From Halobacteriales archaeon QH_10_70_21 (GTDB lineage Archaea > Halobacteriota > Halobacteria > Halobacteriales > Haloarculaceae): a stretch of 19,515 nucleotides of DNA. The notes beneath the pieces were generated by a model, which was not told the DNA's origin, made no database searches, and saw only the letters and a program-made list of their open reading frames with translations. A program made the translations under genes and the position numbers. Every line of letters begins with the position of its first letter. Within the stretch, counting starts at the first letter, position 1. Below, piece after piece: positions 6,998-14,150 of the stretch. Where the stretch lies: NCBI GenBank assembly GCA_003021325.1, contig PXQM01000125.1:1-19515 (forward strand), read 5' to 3'.

Positions 6998-7984
6998 TCA
7001 GTCGAACATCCCCGTCGACATGTAGCGCTCGCCGGAGTCCCAGAACACGGTGACGACGAGCGGACACTCCTCGGGGATGGGGTCGCGAGCCGGCGGGCCG
7101 TCGTCGAGGATGCCGACCTCGTTGTCCGGAGACGGCGCCTCGGCGTCGACGCCACGCTCGGCGACGAGCCGCTCGGCGACCCGCCTCGCGGCGACCAGCG
7201 ACGCCCCCGAGGACTGGCCGACCAGGATGCCCTCCTCGCGGGCGAGCCGGCGGCACGCCGCCTCTGCGGTCTCGACGTCCACGACCTCGACGTCGTCCAG
7301 CAGGTCGCGGTCGAGGTTCGGCGAGACGAACCCCGGCCCCATCCCCTGGAAGGCGTCCCCGCCCGTCTCGCCGCCGGTCAGCACCGCGTTGCCCGCCGGC
7401 TCGACCCCGACGACGGCCACGTCCGGGAAGGCCTCCCGGAGTCGCCGGCCGACGCCGGAGATGGTCCCGCCGGTCCCGATGCCGGCCACCACCGCGTCGA
7501 CCGTCCGGTCGCCGACCTGCTCGAGTATCTCCGCGCCGGTGGTCCGGTAGTGCGACTCGGGGTTCGCCGGGTTCTCGAACTGGCGGACCTGGACGACATC
7601 GTCGGCCGCCGAGAGCTCGTCGGCCCGCGCCTTCGCGTCCGAGATGTCGCCCTCGACCAGCTCGAGGTCGGCGCCGTAGGCCCGCATGATGCGCCGCCGC
7701 TCTGCGGACTTCGAGGCGGGCAGCACGACCGTGATGTCGTACCCCTTGGCGGCGGCGACCATCGCGAGCCCGATGCCGGTGTTCCCGGACGTGGGCTCGA
7801 CGATGCGGTCGCCGGCCCCGAGTTCGCCGGCCCGCTCTGCGGCCTCGACCATCGCCACGGCCGGTCGGTCCTTCGCGGAGCCGCCCGGGTTCTCGGACTC
7901 GACCTTGGCGGCGATGACGGAGCCCCCGGGCGAGCCGACCTGCACCAGCGGCGAACCGAGGGTCCCGAGGATGCCTCGTTGCAT
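6998..7984 (-). CDS. cysK: Cysteine synthase (O-acetylserine sulfhydrylase family)
   Basis: This is a 328-residue PLP-dependent fold type II enzyme predicted to make cysteine from O-acetylserine (or a related activated serine) and sulfide in the cytoplasm. Visible motifs: ENPGGSAKDRPA with the PLP lysine at Lys38, EPTSGNTGIGLAMVAAAKGY (substrate loop), GIGTGGTISG (phosphate-binding glycine loop) and GQSSGAS near the pyridine nitrogen site. The C-terminus DSGERYMSTGMFD is typical of CysK/CysM. Length matches the family and the frame is clean. A cystathionine beta-synthase-like specificity cannot be excluded from motifs alone. The ATG at 7984 follows a TATA-like box by about 27 bases. It is convergent with the THI5-like gene, with a 47-base gap. 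Confidence 0.93.
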   Translation of the reverse strand: MQRGILGTLGSPLVQVGSPGGSVIAAKVESENPGGSAKDRPAVAMVEAAERAGELGAGDRIVEPTSGNTGIGLAMVAAAKGYDITVVLPASKSAERRRIMRAYGADLELVEGDISDAKARADELSAADDVVQVRQFENPANPESHYRTTGAEILEQVGDRTVDAVVAGIGTGGTISGVGRRLREAFPDVAVVGVEPAGNAVLTGGETGGDAFQGMGPGFVSPNLDRDLLDDVEVVDVETAEAACRRLAREEGILVGQSSGASLVAARRVAERLVAERGVDAEAPSPDNEVGILDDGPPARDPIPEECPLVVTVFWDSGERYMSTGMFD

Positions 7985-8006
7985 TGCCCGGTCGTTGTGT
8001 ACGGTG

Positions 8007-8015
8007 GTACAAAAC
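8007..8015 (-). promoter_or_regulatory. TATA-like box of cysK
   Basis: On the minus strand this reads GTTTTGTAC, centred about 27 bases upstream of the ATG at 7984, with a G-rich run before it. This suits a leaderless haloarchaeal promoter. Confidence 0.45.
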
Positions 8016-8172
8016 CCCGCTGGAGCCGGGAGGGAGTGCCGGGGCCGGTAGCCGGTCGTCCGTTACGGCTGCGTCACCGCTCGTCGGCTCGCCGCGCTCT
8101 CGCGTGCGGCCCGCGATTCGAGTTGGCGGTCCGGCAGAGACATGTACGATGCCCGGCCAATCGGTGGTACGC

Positions 8173-8557
8173 ATGCGCCCCGGACGCGACGGCTCGCGCT
8201 TGGCGGCGGTCCGGGAGACGCTCGCGGCCCGGTTCGGCGTCGATACCCGCGCGCTCGCGGCCTTCCGGGTTGCCGTCGGGTCCATACTCCTCGTCGACCT
8301 GCTGCTCCGCGTCCGCTACATCGAGGCCTTCTACACCCACGGCGGGGTTCTCCCGCGGGCCGCGAACGCGGCGCTGTACCCGACGCTCTCGTCGCTGTCG
8401 CTCCACGCCCTCTCGGGTGCCGCCTGGCTCCAGTGGGCCCCTGTTCGCGGCAGCGGCCGTCCTCGCCGGCCTCCTCGTCGTCGGCTACCGGACGTGGGGC
8501 GACGACAAACGGTGTCATCGCCGCACGCTGCTGGAGGTTCTCCGCGAGGGGCTCTGA
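8173..8557 (+). pseudogene. HTTM-domain membrane protein remnant
   Basis: From the ATG at 8173 (alternative 8149) the sequence reads AARFGVDTRALAAFRVAVGS, ILLVDLLLRVRYIEAFYTHG, GVLPRAA and LSLHALSGAAWLQWA. That is the N-terminus of the HTTM (horizontally transferred transmembrane) family related to vitamin K-dependent gamma-carboxylase. At 8437-8441 the frame changes: GCCCCTG would have to be GCCCTG to continue as LFAAAAVLAGLLVVGYRT in the second frame. After YRTW (about 8500) the family's next helices are absent and the frame ends at 8557 with GDDKRCHRRTLLEVLREGL, which does not look like HTTM. HTTM proteins usually have several hundred residues; only about 110 recognisable ones remain here. 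It is a fragment, by real decay or sequence loss. Confidence 0.7.
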
Positions 8558-9103
8558 CCGTCGGCGCGACCGGCCGGAACGGTTCGCCGGGACCCGCTCC
8601 TCCGAAAGACAGTTACCCCGGTGTCGTGGATTCGAGGCGGGACGGAGACGTCCGGAATCCGCCCGGTACTCCTCGGGCCCGACGTGGCGGTCGCGCTCCG
8701 TTTCGTTCTTCCCCTGTATTCCTCCCACCCTTGCCCACCGGCTCTCGGCTGTCGTTCGACTCGTTGGCCGCGCCGGTCCGGCGTCTCGCCGTCGACACCG
8801 GCAGCGCCGTCGGGTGCGGGTCCCTGTCCCGTGTTCCGTTGATACCCGCGTTTTTGCGGCGTGGACGTACGTCCTGGCAGTCGTCGTCGGTGCCCTCTTT
8901 CGAACAGCGGCCACCGTCCTCCGGTGAGAGTATCGGCCTCCCCCGACACGAGCGGATCGAAACCTGCATCCAGGGTCCCGGTCGGATTCGCACCACGGCG
9001 CTCCGCGCCAGCCTCGGTCGCCGCCGGCCGTCAACGTCGTACGCCCCCGAGAGCGGCACCGCTCCACCGACTACGTTAAGATGCGCGCGCCGAACCGGTA
9101 TGT
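8558..9103. other. 546-base stretch with no recognisable gene
   Basis: No frame on either strand gives a protein I recognise. The open frames have Arg/Pro/Ser-rich translations typical of antisense or out-of-frame GC-rich DNA. T-rich patches (near 8700-8720 and 8850) break the usual coding bias. One short hydrophobic run, FAAWTYVLAVVVGALF, ends at a stop at 8925-8927 and could be the last helix of a lost membrane protein. The last 35 bases hold the probable promoter (GTTAAG at 9075-9080) of the thioredoxin-like gene. The rest may be the eroded remainder of the HTTM gene or ordinary non-coding DNA. Confidence 0.5.
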
Positions 9104-9424
9104 ATGGAACTGGAGACGATGCGTCCGAACCCGGTCTGGGACGCCGAATCGTACGACGACGCCGTCGCCGTCTTCGAGTCGCTGGCCGACGAGATGGTCG
9201 TGAAGGTGTGGGGCGGCGACTGGTGCAAGGACTGCCGCTCGCAGCTGCCGGACTTCGGGGCCGCACTCGAGGCGGCCGGCGTCGAGACCGTCGAGCACTA
9301 CCCGGTCGAGAAGGCCGACGACGGCTCGAAGGTCGGACCGAAGGTCGACGAGTACGGCATCGAGCTGATTCCGACCGTCGTCGTCGAGGACGAGGCGACC
9401 TCGTCTTTCACCGGCCATCACTGA
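9104..9424 (+). CDS. Thioredoxin-like protein with altered or truncated C-terminus
   Basis: This encodes 106 residues with the thioredoxin-fold order: MELETMRPNPVWDAESY, the redox motif WGGDWCKDC (Cys41, Cys44), a helix LPDFGAALEAAGV, YPVEKADDGSKVGPKVDEYG, and the cis-proline strand IELIPTVVVEDE. It is probably a cytoplasmic thiol-disulfide reductase or redox partner. After VVEDE the family normally has a beta hairpin (such as DGEEVARFVE) and a final helix. Here the frame ends ATSSFTGHH and stop at 9422-9424, so the last strand and helix, about 15-20 residues, are missing. I found no restoration in the other frames. The ATG at 9104 follows a TATA-like GTTAAG by about 27 bases. The protein may be unstable or inactive as written. 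Confidence 0.8.
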   Translation: MELETMRPNPVWDAESYDDAVAVFESLADEMVVKVWGGDWCKDCRSQLPDFGAALEAAGVETVEHYPVEKADDGSKVGPKVDEYGIELIPTVVVEDEATSSFTGHH

Positions 9425-9497
9425 CCCGCACCGACGATGACCGGTACATCGTTACGGCAATCCGTTCGACGCCCTCCGGCGGTCGAGGCATAAAGAC

Positions 9498-9504
9498 ATT
9501 TACC
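9498..9504 (+). promoter_or_regulatory. TATA-like box of the GDPD gene
   Basis: ATTTACC is about 27 bases before the ATG at 9527. A second AT-rich element, CATAAAG, lies at 9489-9495. Either could position a leaderless transcript. Confidence 0.4.
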
Positions 9505-9526
9505 GGGCAGTGGGGTACCGCCGGAT

Positions 9527-10324
9527 ATGATGGGTCGAGAACGGTCGGTCTCCCGCCGGACGGTGCTCGCGGGTCTCGGCGCGGGCGCGGCCGCCCTCGG
9601 AGCGTTCCCCGTCGTCTACGGCGACTCCCGACCCCACCGACCGCTCGTGGTCGGTCACCGGGGCGTTGCGGGCCTGGAGGCGCCGAACTCCATGGCGGGA
9701 ATCCGGCTCGCCCACGAGTTCGGCGCCGACGGCGTCGGTCTGGACGTCCGGCAGACGGCCGACGGGGCGCTCGTGCTGTTCCACGACCCGATGCTCGACG
9801 TCTCGACCGACGGCTCCGGACGCGTCGAGGAGTCGACGCTCTCGGACCTGCGGGACGTCCGCGTCGAGGGCCAGCCCATCCCGACGCTGGAGGAGGCGCT
9901 CGGGTTCGTCGCCGGTACGGACATGATTCCGTTCCTCGAACTCAAGAAGACCGGCTACGCCGACGCGGTCCTGGCGGCCCTCCGCGAGGCGGGACTCGAA
10001 GACCGGGCGGTGGTCTCCTCGTTCCGCCCGGAGACGCTACAGGAAACCCAGGACGCGCCCGTCGCCGGTGCCTGTCTCGGCAGCGTGCCGTCGCCGGACC
10101 TCCTCGATACGGCCGAGTCAGCCGACGCCGAGTTCGTGCTGAGCCACTACCTCCCATACGGCATGGGGTGGCTGGCCGAGGAGGGCGAGCGCCGGGGGCT
10201 GCTGACGGGCATCTGGGAGCTCGTCTCGACGGAGGTCCACATAGAGGACGCGCTCTCGTTCGACGTCGCGGTGCTCGCGACCAACCGGCCCGACATCGCG
10301 CTCGAGAAGGCCGGCCGTCGGTGA
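9527..10324 (+). CDS. Tat-exported glycerophosphodiester phosphodiesterase-like protein
   Basis: This is a 265-residue protein with an N-terminal twin-arginine signal (SVSRRTVLAGLGAGAAALGA, residues 7-26), so it is predicted to be exported folded. The GDPD TIM-barrel landmarks follow: VGHRGVAG (catalytic His44), LEAPNSM in place of the usual PENT segment, GADGVGLDVRQTADGALVLF (67-86 region), HD (His86, Asp87) and FLELK (Glu138). The family's metal site is normally E-x-D in V-E-L-D-V. Here it reads V-G-L-D-V, so the first acidic ligand is Gly71 while Asp73 is kept. Activity on glycerophosphodiesters is therefore doubtful. Start 9527 or 9530 (two adjacent ATGs). It ends 16 bases before the convergent YyaL-type gene. 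Confidence 0.87.
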   Translation: MMGRERSVSRRTVLAGLGAGAAALGAFPVVYGDSRPHRPLVVGHRGVAGLEAPNSMAGIRLAHEFGADGVGLDVRQTADGALVLFHDPMLDVSTDGSGRVEESTLSDLRDVRVEGQPIPTLEEALGFVAGTDMIPFLELKKTGYADAVLAALREAGLEDRAVVSSFRPETLQETQDAPVAGACLGSVPSPDLLDTAESADAEFVLSHYLPYGMGWLAEEGERRGLLTGIWELVSTEVHIEDALSFDVAVLATNRPDIALEKAGRR

Positions 10325-10340
10325 CGGCTCCGGCGACGCG

Positions 10341-12449
10341 CTACCCGTCCGTGGCGGCCCACTCCAGCGCCGCCTCCATGTCGTGCTTCGGCGGCGAGCA
10401 GGTGAAACCGCGGCAGGCGTAGACGGTCGGCCGGTCGTCCCGGGCCTCCCGGTTCGCCCAGATGGGCGGCACCGCCTCCAGGCCCAGGGCGTCGGTCCAC
10501 GCCTCGACGTCGTCCGCCGCCGGGGGCCGGACGCCGAGGAACCGCGTCGGGAGGTACGTCGACGCGATGGCGGTCCGGAACGACTCCGGGAGGCCGCTGG
10601 CGGCCACCGTCAGCTCGAGCGCGCCGACGGCTCGGTCGTCGGCCGCAAGCGAGAGCGAGGCGTGCGACAGCGGGCTCGACTCCAGCGTGCTCGCGTGGGT
10701 CTCGAGGACCGTCCCGGCGACCTCGTCGAACCCCTCACCGGGCGCGACCGTCTCCAGCGCCGTGAGCAGCCGTACCGCGACGCCCGTGCTCGCGGGCGTC
10801 GAGGCGTCCGTGAGCTCCTGTGGCCTGGCGAGCAGCGACTCGCCGTCGGTCGGCGTGAAGTACAGCGTTCCCGCCTTGGCGTCGTAGAACGCCTCCCGGA
10901 TGACCCGTCCCAGCTCGAGGGCGAACGCGAGGTGGTCGACGTCGCCCGTCGCCTGGTAGGCGTCGAGGGCGCCACGCCCCAGGAAGGCGTAGTCCTCGAG
11001 GTACCCCTGGATGCCGACGTCGCCGTCCTTGAACCGGCGGTTCAGGCGGCGCTCGCCGGCGTCCCAGAGGTGCTCCCGACAGAACGACAGCGCGTCGGTC
11101 GCGGCCTCGGCGTACGACTCCTCGAGCACGAGGGCGCCCTCGGCGAGCGCCGAGATCATCAGGCCGTTCCAGCCGGCCAGCACCTTCTCGTCCCGGGGCG
11201 GCCGGGGACGCTCGGCGCGGGCCGCGAAGGCTTCCTCTCGGGCGCGTTCGAGGCGGTCCTCGACGGTCTCCGGCCCGAGGTCGTAGGCGTCGGCGAGCTC
11301 GTCGACGGACGCGGATTCGGTGAGGACGGTCGTCCCGTTCTCGAAGTTGCCGGCTTCGGTGACGCCGTAGCGGTCGCAGAACAGGTCGGCGTCGGTCCCG
11401 TCGTCGACGGCCTCGTGGACCGTCTCGGGCGTCCAGACGTAGAAGACGCCCTCCTCGCGGTCGCCGTCGGGCGTCCGGCTCTCGGCGTCCAGCGTCGAGT
11501 AGAAACCGCCGTCGGGGTGGGTCAGCTCGCGGGCGACGAACTCGAAGGTGCCGCGGACGGCCTCGGCGTAGCGCTCCTCGCCGGTGACCTGGTAGCCCGC
11601 GAGCAGCGCCCGCGGAATCTCCGCGTTGTCGTACAGCATCTTCTCGAAGTGCGGCACGGTCCAGTCGCGGTCGACGCAGTAGCGGTGGAAGCCGCCGCCG
11701 ACGTGGTCGTAGAGGCCGCCTGCGCACATCGCATCGAGGGTCCGGGTCGCGACGTCGCGGTACTCCTCGCGACCGGTCCGGTCGAAAGCGCGAAGCAGCA
11801 CGTGAATCCGGCCCGGCTGTGGGAACTTCTGCCCCCGGCCCCAGCCGCCGTGCTCGCGGTCGGCGCCCCTGACGGCCGCGCTCGCGGCGGCGTCGAGGAA
11901 CTCCGCGTCCGGCGCCGCTCCGCTCGACTCCGGTGTCGACTCGAGTTCGCCGGTGACGGCCTCGGTCCACTGCTCGGCGCGCTGTTCGAGCTCCTCGCGC
12001 TCGTCGGGGTCACTCCAGGAGTCGGCGATGTCGTCGAGCAGGCCGCCGAACCCCGGCATCCCCCGCTTCGGCGTCGGCGGGAAGTAGGTCCCGACGTGGA
12101 ACGGCTTGCCCTCGGGCGTGAGGAAGACCGACAGCGGCCAGCCGCCCCGGCCGCGGACCATCTGGCAGACGCTCATGTAGACGCTGTCGACGTCCGGGCG
12201 CTCCTCGCGGTCGACCTTCACCGGAACGAAGTTCTCGTTGAGCCGCTCGGCGACGCCCGGGTCCTCGAAGCTCTCCTCCGCCATCACGTGACACCAGTGG
12301 CAGGCAGCGTAGCCGATAGAGAGGAAGATCGGGACGTCCCGTTCCCGTGCGAGCTCCAGCGCCTCCTGGTCCCAGGGCTGCCACGCGACCGGGTTGTCGG
12401 CGTGCTGGGCGAGGTACGGCGAGGCGGCCTCGTCGAGGCGGTTCTGCAT
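10341..12449 (-). CDS. Thioredoxin-domain protein of the YyaL/SSP411 (DUF255) family
   Basis: This is a 702-residue full-length protein. The N-terminal thioredoxin-like DUF255 domain (about 1-160) starts MQNRLDEAASPYLAQHADNP. It holds the motif GYAACHWCHVMAEESFED with Cys50 and Cys53, then VPVKVDREERPDVDSVYM and GGWPLSVFLTPEGKPF. The rest is an (alpha/alpha)6-barrel-like region with sugar-epimerase/isomerase-type repeats: GGFHRYCVDRDWTVPHFEKM, GFYSTLDAES, VLAGWNGLMISALA. The C-terminus ends ACRGFTCSPP. Family members occur from bacteria to mammals (spermatogenesis-associated protein 20) and their reaction is not settled. Earlier in-frame starts exist, but the ATG at 12449 matches the family start and has a TATA-like box 26 bases upstream. 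It is probably cytoplasmic. Confidence 0.93.
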   Translation of the reverse strand: MQNRLDEAASPYLAQHADNPVAWQPWDQEALELARERDVPIFLSIGYAACHWCHVMAEESFEDPGVAERLNENFVPVKVDREERPDVDSVYMSVCQMVRGRGGWPLSVFLTPEGKPFHVGTYFPPTPKRGMPGFGGLLDDIADSWSDPDEREELEQRAEQWTEAVTGELESTPESSGAAPDAEFLDAAASAAVRGADREHGGWGRGQKFPQPGRIHVLLRAFDRTGREEYRDVATRTLDAMCAGGLYDHVGGGFHRYCVDRDWTVPHFEKMLYDNAEIPRALLAGYQVTGEERYAEAVRGTFEFVARELTHPDGGFYSTLDAESRTPDGDREEGVFYVWTPETVHEAVDDGTDADLFCDRYGVTEAGNFENGTTVLTESASVDELADAYDLGPETVEDRLERAREEAFAARAERPRPPRDEKVLAGWNGLMISALAEGALVLEESYAEAATDALSFCREHLWDAGERRLNRRFKDGDVGIQGYLEDYAFLGRGALDAYQATGDVDHLAFALELGRVIREAFYDAKAGTLYFTPTDGESLLARPQELTDASTPASTGVAVRLLTALETVAPGEGFDEVAGTVLETHASTLESSPLSHASLSLAADDRAVGALELTVAASGLPESFRTAIASTYLPTRFLGVRPPAADDVEAWTDALGLEAVPPIWANREARDDRPTVYACRGFTCSPPKHDMEAALEWAATDG

Positions 12450-12470
12450 ACCGGAGGTGGGGCCGCCAGC

Positions 12471-12480
12471 TACTAAACGC
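12471..12480 (-). promoter_or_regulatory. TATA-like box of the YyaL-type gene
   Basis: On the minus strand this reads GCGTTTAGTA, about 26 bases before the ATG at 12449. It supports that start over the upstream in-frame ATG. Confidence 0.45.
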
Positions 12481-12570
12481 CCCGGCCCGCGAGTCCCGAC
12501 GGCGGATAACGTCTCCGCCAGCAAGCTCCGAAGGCTCGTACCGCCCCGGCCGGCGAGCCGCTATAGCGGG

Positions 12571-12576
12571 ATATAT
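12571..12576 (+). promoter_or_regulatory. TATA box of the Tat lipoprotein gene
   Basis: ATATAT, within GGGATATATCAG, is 26-31 bases before the ATG at 12602. It is one of the clearest AT boxes in the window. Confidence 0.55.
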
Positions 12577-12601
12577 CAGTCGCCCGCAGGACTGGTCACG
12601 T

Positions 12602-13426
12602 ATGAAGCTCTCTCGAAGGGACGCCCTCCGTGCGGGGGGCGGGCTGCTCGCCGGCGCGGGCCTGGCCGGCTGCGTCGAACAGCGCGTGACGCGGGTCGAG
12701 ACCAACGTCGAGAGCTCGACCACCTGGGGGCTGACCCCGGGCACTGGCGACGACCTCGACGCCGAGGGGTTCGCTGCCTACGTCGACGAGATGGAGAGCG
12801 TCTACGGCGACAGCGGCGTCTGGGGGTTCGGCGACCCCGAGGACGCCGGGTTCGAGACCGCCTACGTCCAGCGGCTGCCGGTCGTCCGCGAGCCCTCGGG
12901 CCAGGCCGGCGACGCACGGCCGACGCTCACGCCCGACGACGTCGACCGGACGGGGGGGTTCCCGGTCGTCGACGCGGCCGTCTCGATGTACCGGCTGGGC
13001 GAGAGCCGCTACCGGTACTGGCTGTGGGCCGCCGTCGACGTTCGCAACGAGACGTTCGCCCGCGACGCCGACGCGACCGTCCTCTCGGCCGGCGTCTCGG
13101 TCGACAGCGGGACCGTCGACGCGACGGCGAGCGTCGCCCGGGCCGGCGACGAGGTCACGCCAACCCCCTCGGAGGACCGGGACGTCGCCACGGTCGACCT
13201 GGCAGGCGAGACCGTCGGCCGGTTCCCCCTCCGGGCGTCGACGAACACCGTCGGCACCGACGACCGGTCGGAGGCGCAGGGTTACTACGTCGTCGAGTGG
13301 ACGGGCGGGGTCGAAGGCGTCCAGTCGATAGCCGGGTTCTGCGAGGTCGAACGGAACGGCGACTACGACCTCCGGTGGAGCGCCGGCGCCGGCTACCGCA
13401 CCGAGGAGCGGGAGTCCGGCGAGTAG
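12602..13426 (+). CDS. Tat lipoprotein of unknown function
   Basis: This is a 274-residue protein starting MKLSRRDALRAGGGLLAGAG and continuing LAGC. It has a twin-arginine pair (Arg5, Arg6), a hydrophobic stretch and a lipobox with Cys24, so it should be exported by Tat and lipid-anchored on the outer face of the membrane. The mature part is acidic. It contains DAEGFAAYVDEMESVYGDSG, a segment YRYWLWAAVDVRNETF and a beta-rich C-terminal half ending FCEVERNGDYDLRWSAGAGY. I do not recognise a named domain; similar lipoproteins occur in haloarchaea as hypothetical proteins. The frame is clean and the start is fixed by the TATA box and the signal sequence. It is divergent from the YyaL-type gene. 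Confidence 0.85.
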   Translation: MKLSRRDALRAGGGLLAGAGLAGCVEQRVTRVETNVESSTTWGLTPGTGDDLDAEGFAAYVDEMESVYGDSGVWGFGDPEDAGFETAYVQRLPVVREPSGQAGDARPTLTPDDVDRTGGFPVVDAAVSMYRLGESRYRYWLWAAVDVRNETFARDADATVLSAGVSVDSGTVDATASVARAGDEVTPTPSEDRDVATVDLAGETVGRFPLRASTNTVGTDDRSEAQGYYVVEWTGGVEGVQSIAGFCEVERNGDYDLRWSAGAGYRTEERESGE

Positions 13427-13473
13427 CGAACCCGAATCCGCTCCTGGCGGTGCCTGCGTGACCCCGGCGGGTC

Positions 13474-13950
13474 TCACGTCGTCGCGTCCGGTCCCCTCTC
13501 GGTGCGGTACCACAGCACCGCGCCGTACACGGAGCCGACGACGGTCGATGCGATCAGTGCCAGTACGACGACGAACGCTGCGTAGCCGAACACCGCGCTG
13601 TCGTACGGGACGATGACGTCCTGCGGGGGCTCGACCGCCCACGGACTGATGTGGAAGTACGCGAGCATCCCGGCGCTGAACACGAGGAAGCCGGCCCAGT
13701 AGCCGGCCTCGGCGCGCTCGGTTACTGTCAGGTAGAGACTGACCGCCAACAGGGGGTAGATTGCGAGACTGTACGTGACGGCGTTCACCTCCGGCGTGAG
13801 GGGCCACCCGACGTGGTTCCCTCGGACGATGTGGTCGAGGTGGTGGACAGCTCCAAGCACCGTCGGGAGCAGGACGAACACGTAGAACAGCCGCGTCAGA
13901 CTGGAGTTCTCCGTCGGCAGTTCGTTCGGAACGATGTCTCCGGGTTCCAT
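13474..13950 (-). CDS. Four-helix membrane protein, unknown
   Basis: This is a 158-residue protein with about four hydrophobic segments: LTRLFYVFVLLPTVLGAV (18-35), VTYSLAIYPLLAVSLYLTV (58-76), AGYWAGFLVFSAGMLAYFHI (82-101) and FGYAAFVVVLALIASTVVG (121-139). A short cytoplasmic-type tail WYRTERG follows. A His-rich motif VHHLDHIVRGNHVGW lies between helices 1 and 2, and FHISPW follows helix 3. These histidines could bind metal or heme, but that is only inference. I do not recognise the family. The ATG at 13950 opens a hydrophilic N-terminus, and no strong TATA box is seen upstream. The gene is convergent with the Tat lipoprotein gene, with a 47-base gap. Confidence 0.75.
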   Translation of the reverse strand: MEPGDIVPNELPTENSSLTRLFYVFVLLPTVLGAVHHLDHIVRGNHVGWPLTPEVNAVTYSLAIYPLLAVSLYLTVTERAEAGYWAGFLVFSAGMLAYFHISPWAVEPPQDVIVPYDSAVFGYAAFVVVLALIASTVVGSVYGAVLWYRTERGPDATT

Positions 13951-14115
13951 GTGTGGCGGTCGTCGCTCGCCGTCCTGAGGGTTTGCCCAACGTGTTGGAA
14001 CACGGTGGAACCGCGTGCGAAGCGGGGGCGGCGAACGGGAGGCCCCTCGCAGTGGAGTCTAACCTGTAAGGCGACCGGACTACCCGCGGCCCTGTCGACG
14101 GGGACCCGGGAATGG

Positions 14116-14124
14116 TAACGTTTA
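14116..14124 (+). promoter_or_regulatory. TATA-like box of purD
   Basis: TAACGTTTA is centred about 30 bases before the purD ATG at 14151, in a short AT-rich island. Confidence 0.45.
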
Positions 14125-14133
14125 GGCGTCACT

Positions 14134-14148
14134 GCGACCGGGAGTCGC
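14134..14148. repeat. Small inverted repeat at the purD start site
   Basis: GCGAC-CGGGA-GTCGC is a perfect 5-base inverted repeat with a 5-base centre. It ends two bases before the purD ATG and lies between the TATA-like box and the likely transcript start. It could be an operator, or chance in GC-rich DNA. Confidence 0.3.
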
Positions 14149-14150
14149 GT

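Noticed and set aside
8063..8143. 26-codon minus-strand ORF, MSLPDRQLESRAARESAASR then RAVTQP
   Set aside because: It has plausible codons but no TATA-like box at leaderless distance and no recognised relative; too weak to call.
5694..8285. 863-codon open frame on the minus strand
   Set aside because: It runs antisense to the DUF5804-like and THI5-like genes and out of frame through cysK; its translation is Arg/Gly-rich noise typical of high-GC DNA.
8846..8859. CCGC-GTTTTT-GCGG hairpin as a terminator
   Set aside because: The stem is only four bases, and the T run is in the loop rather than after the stem.
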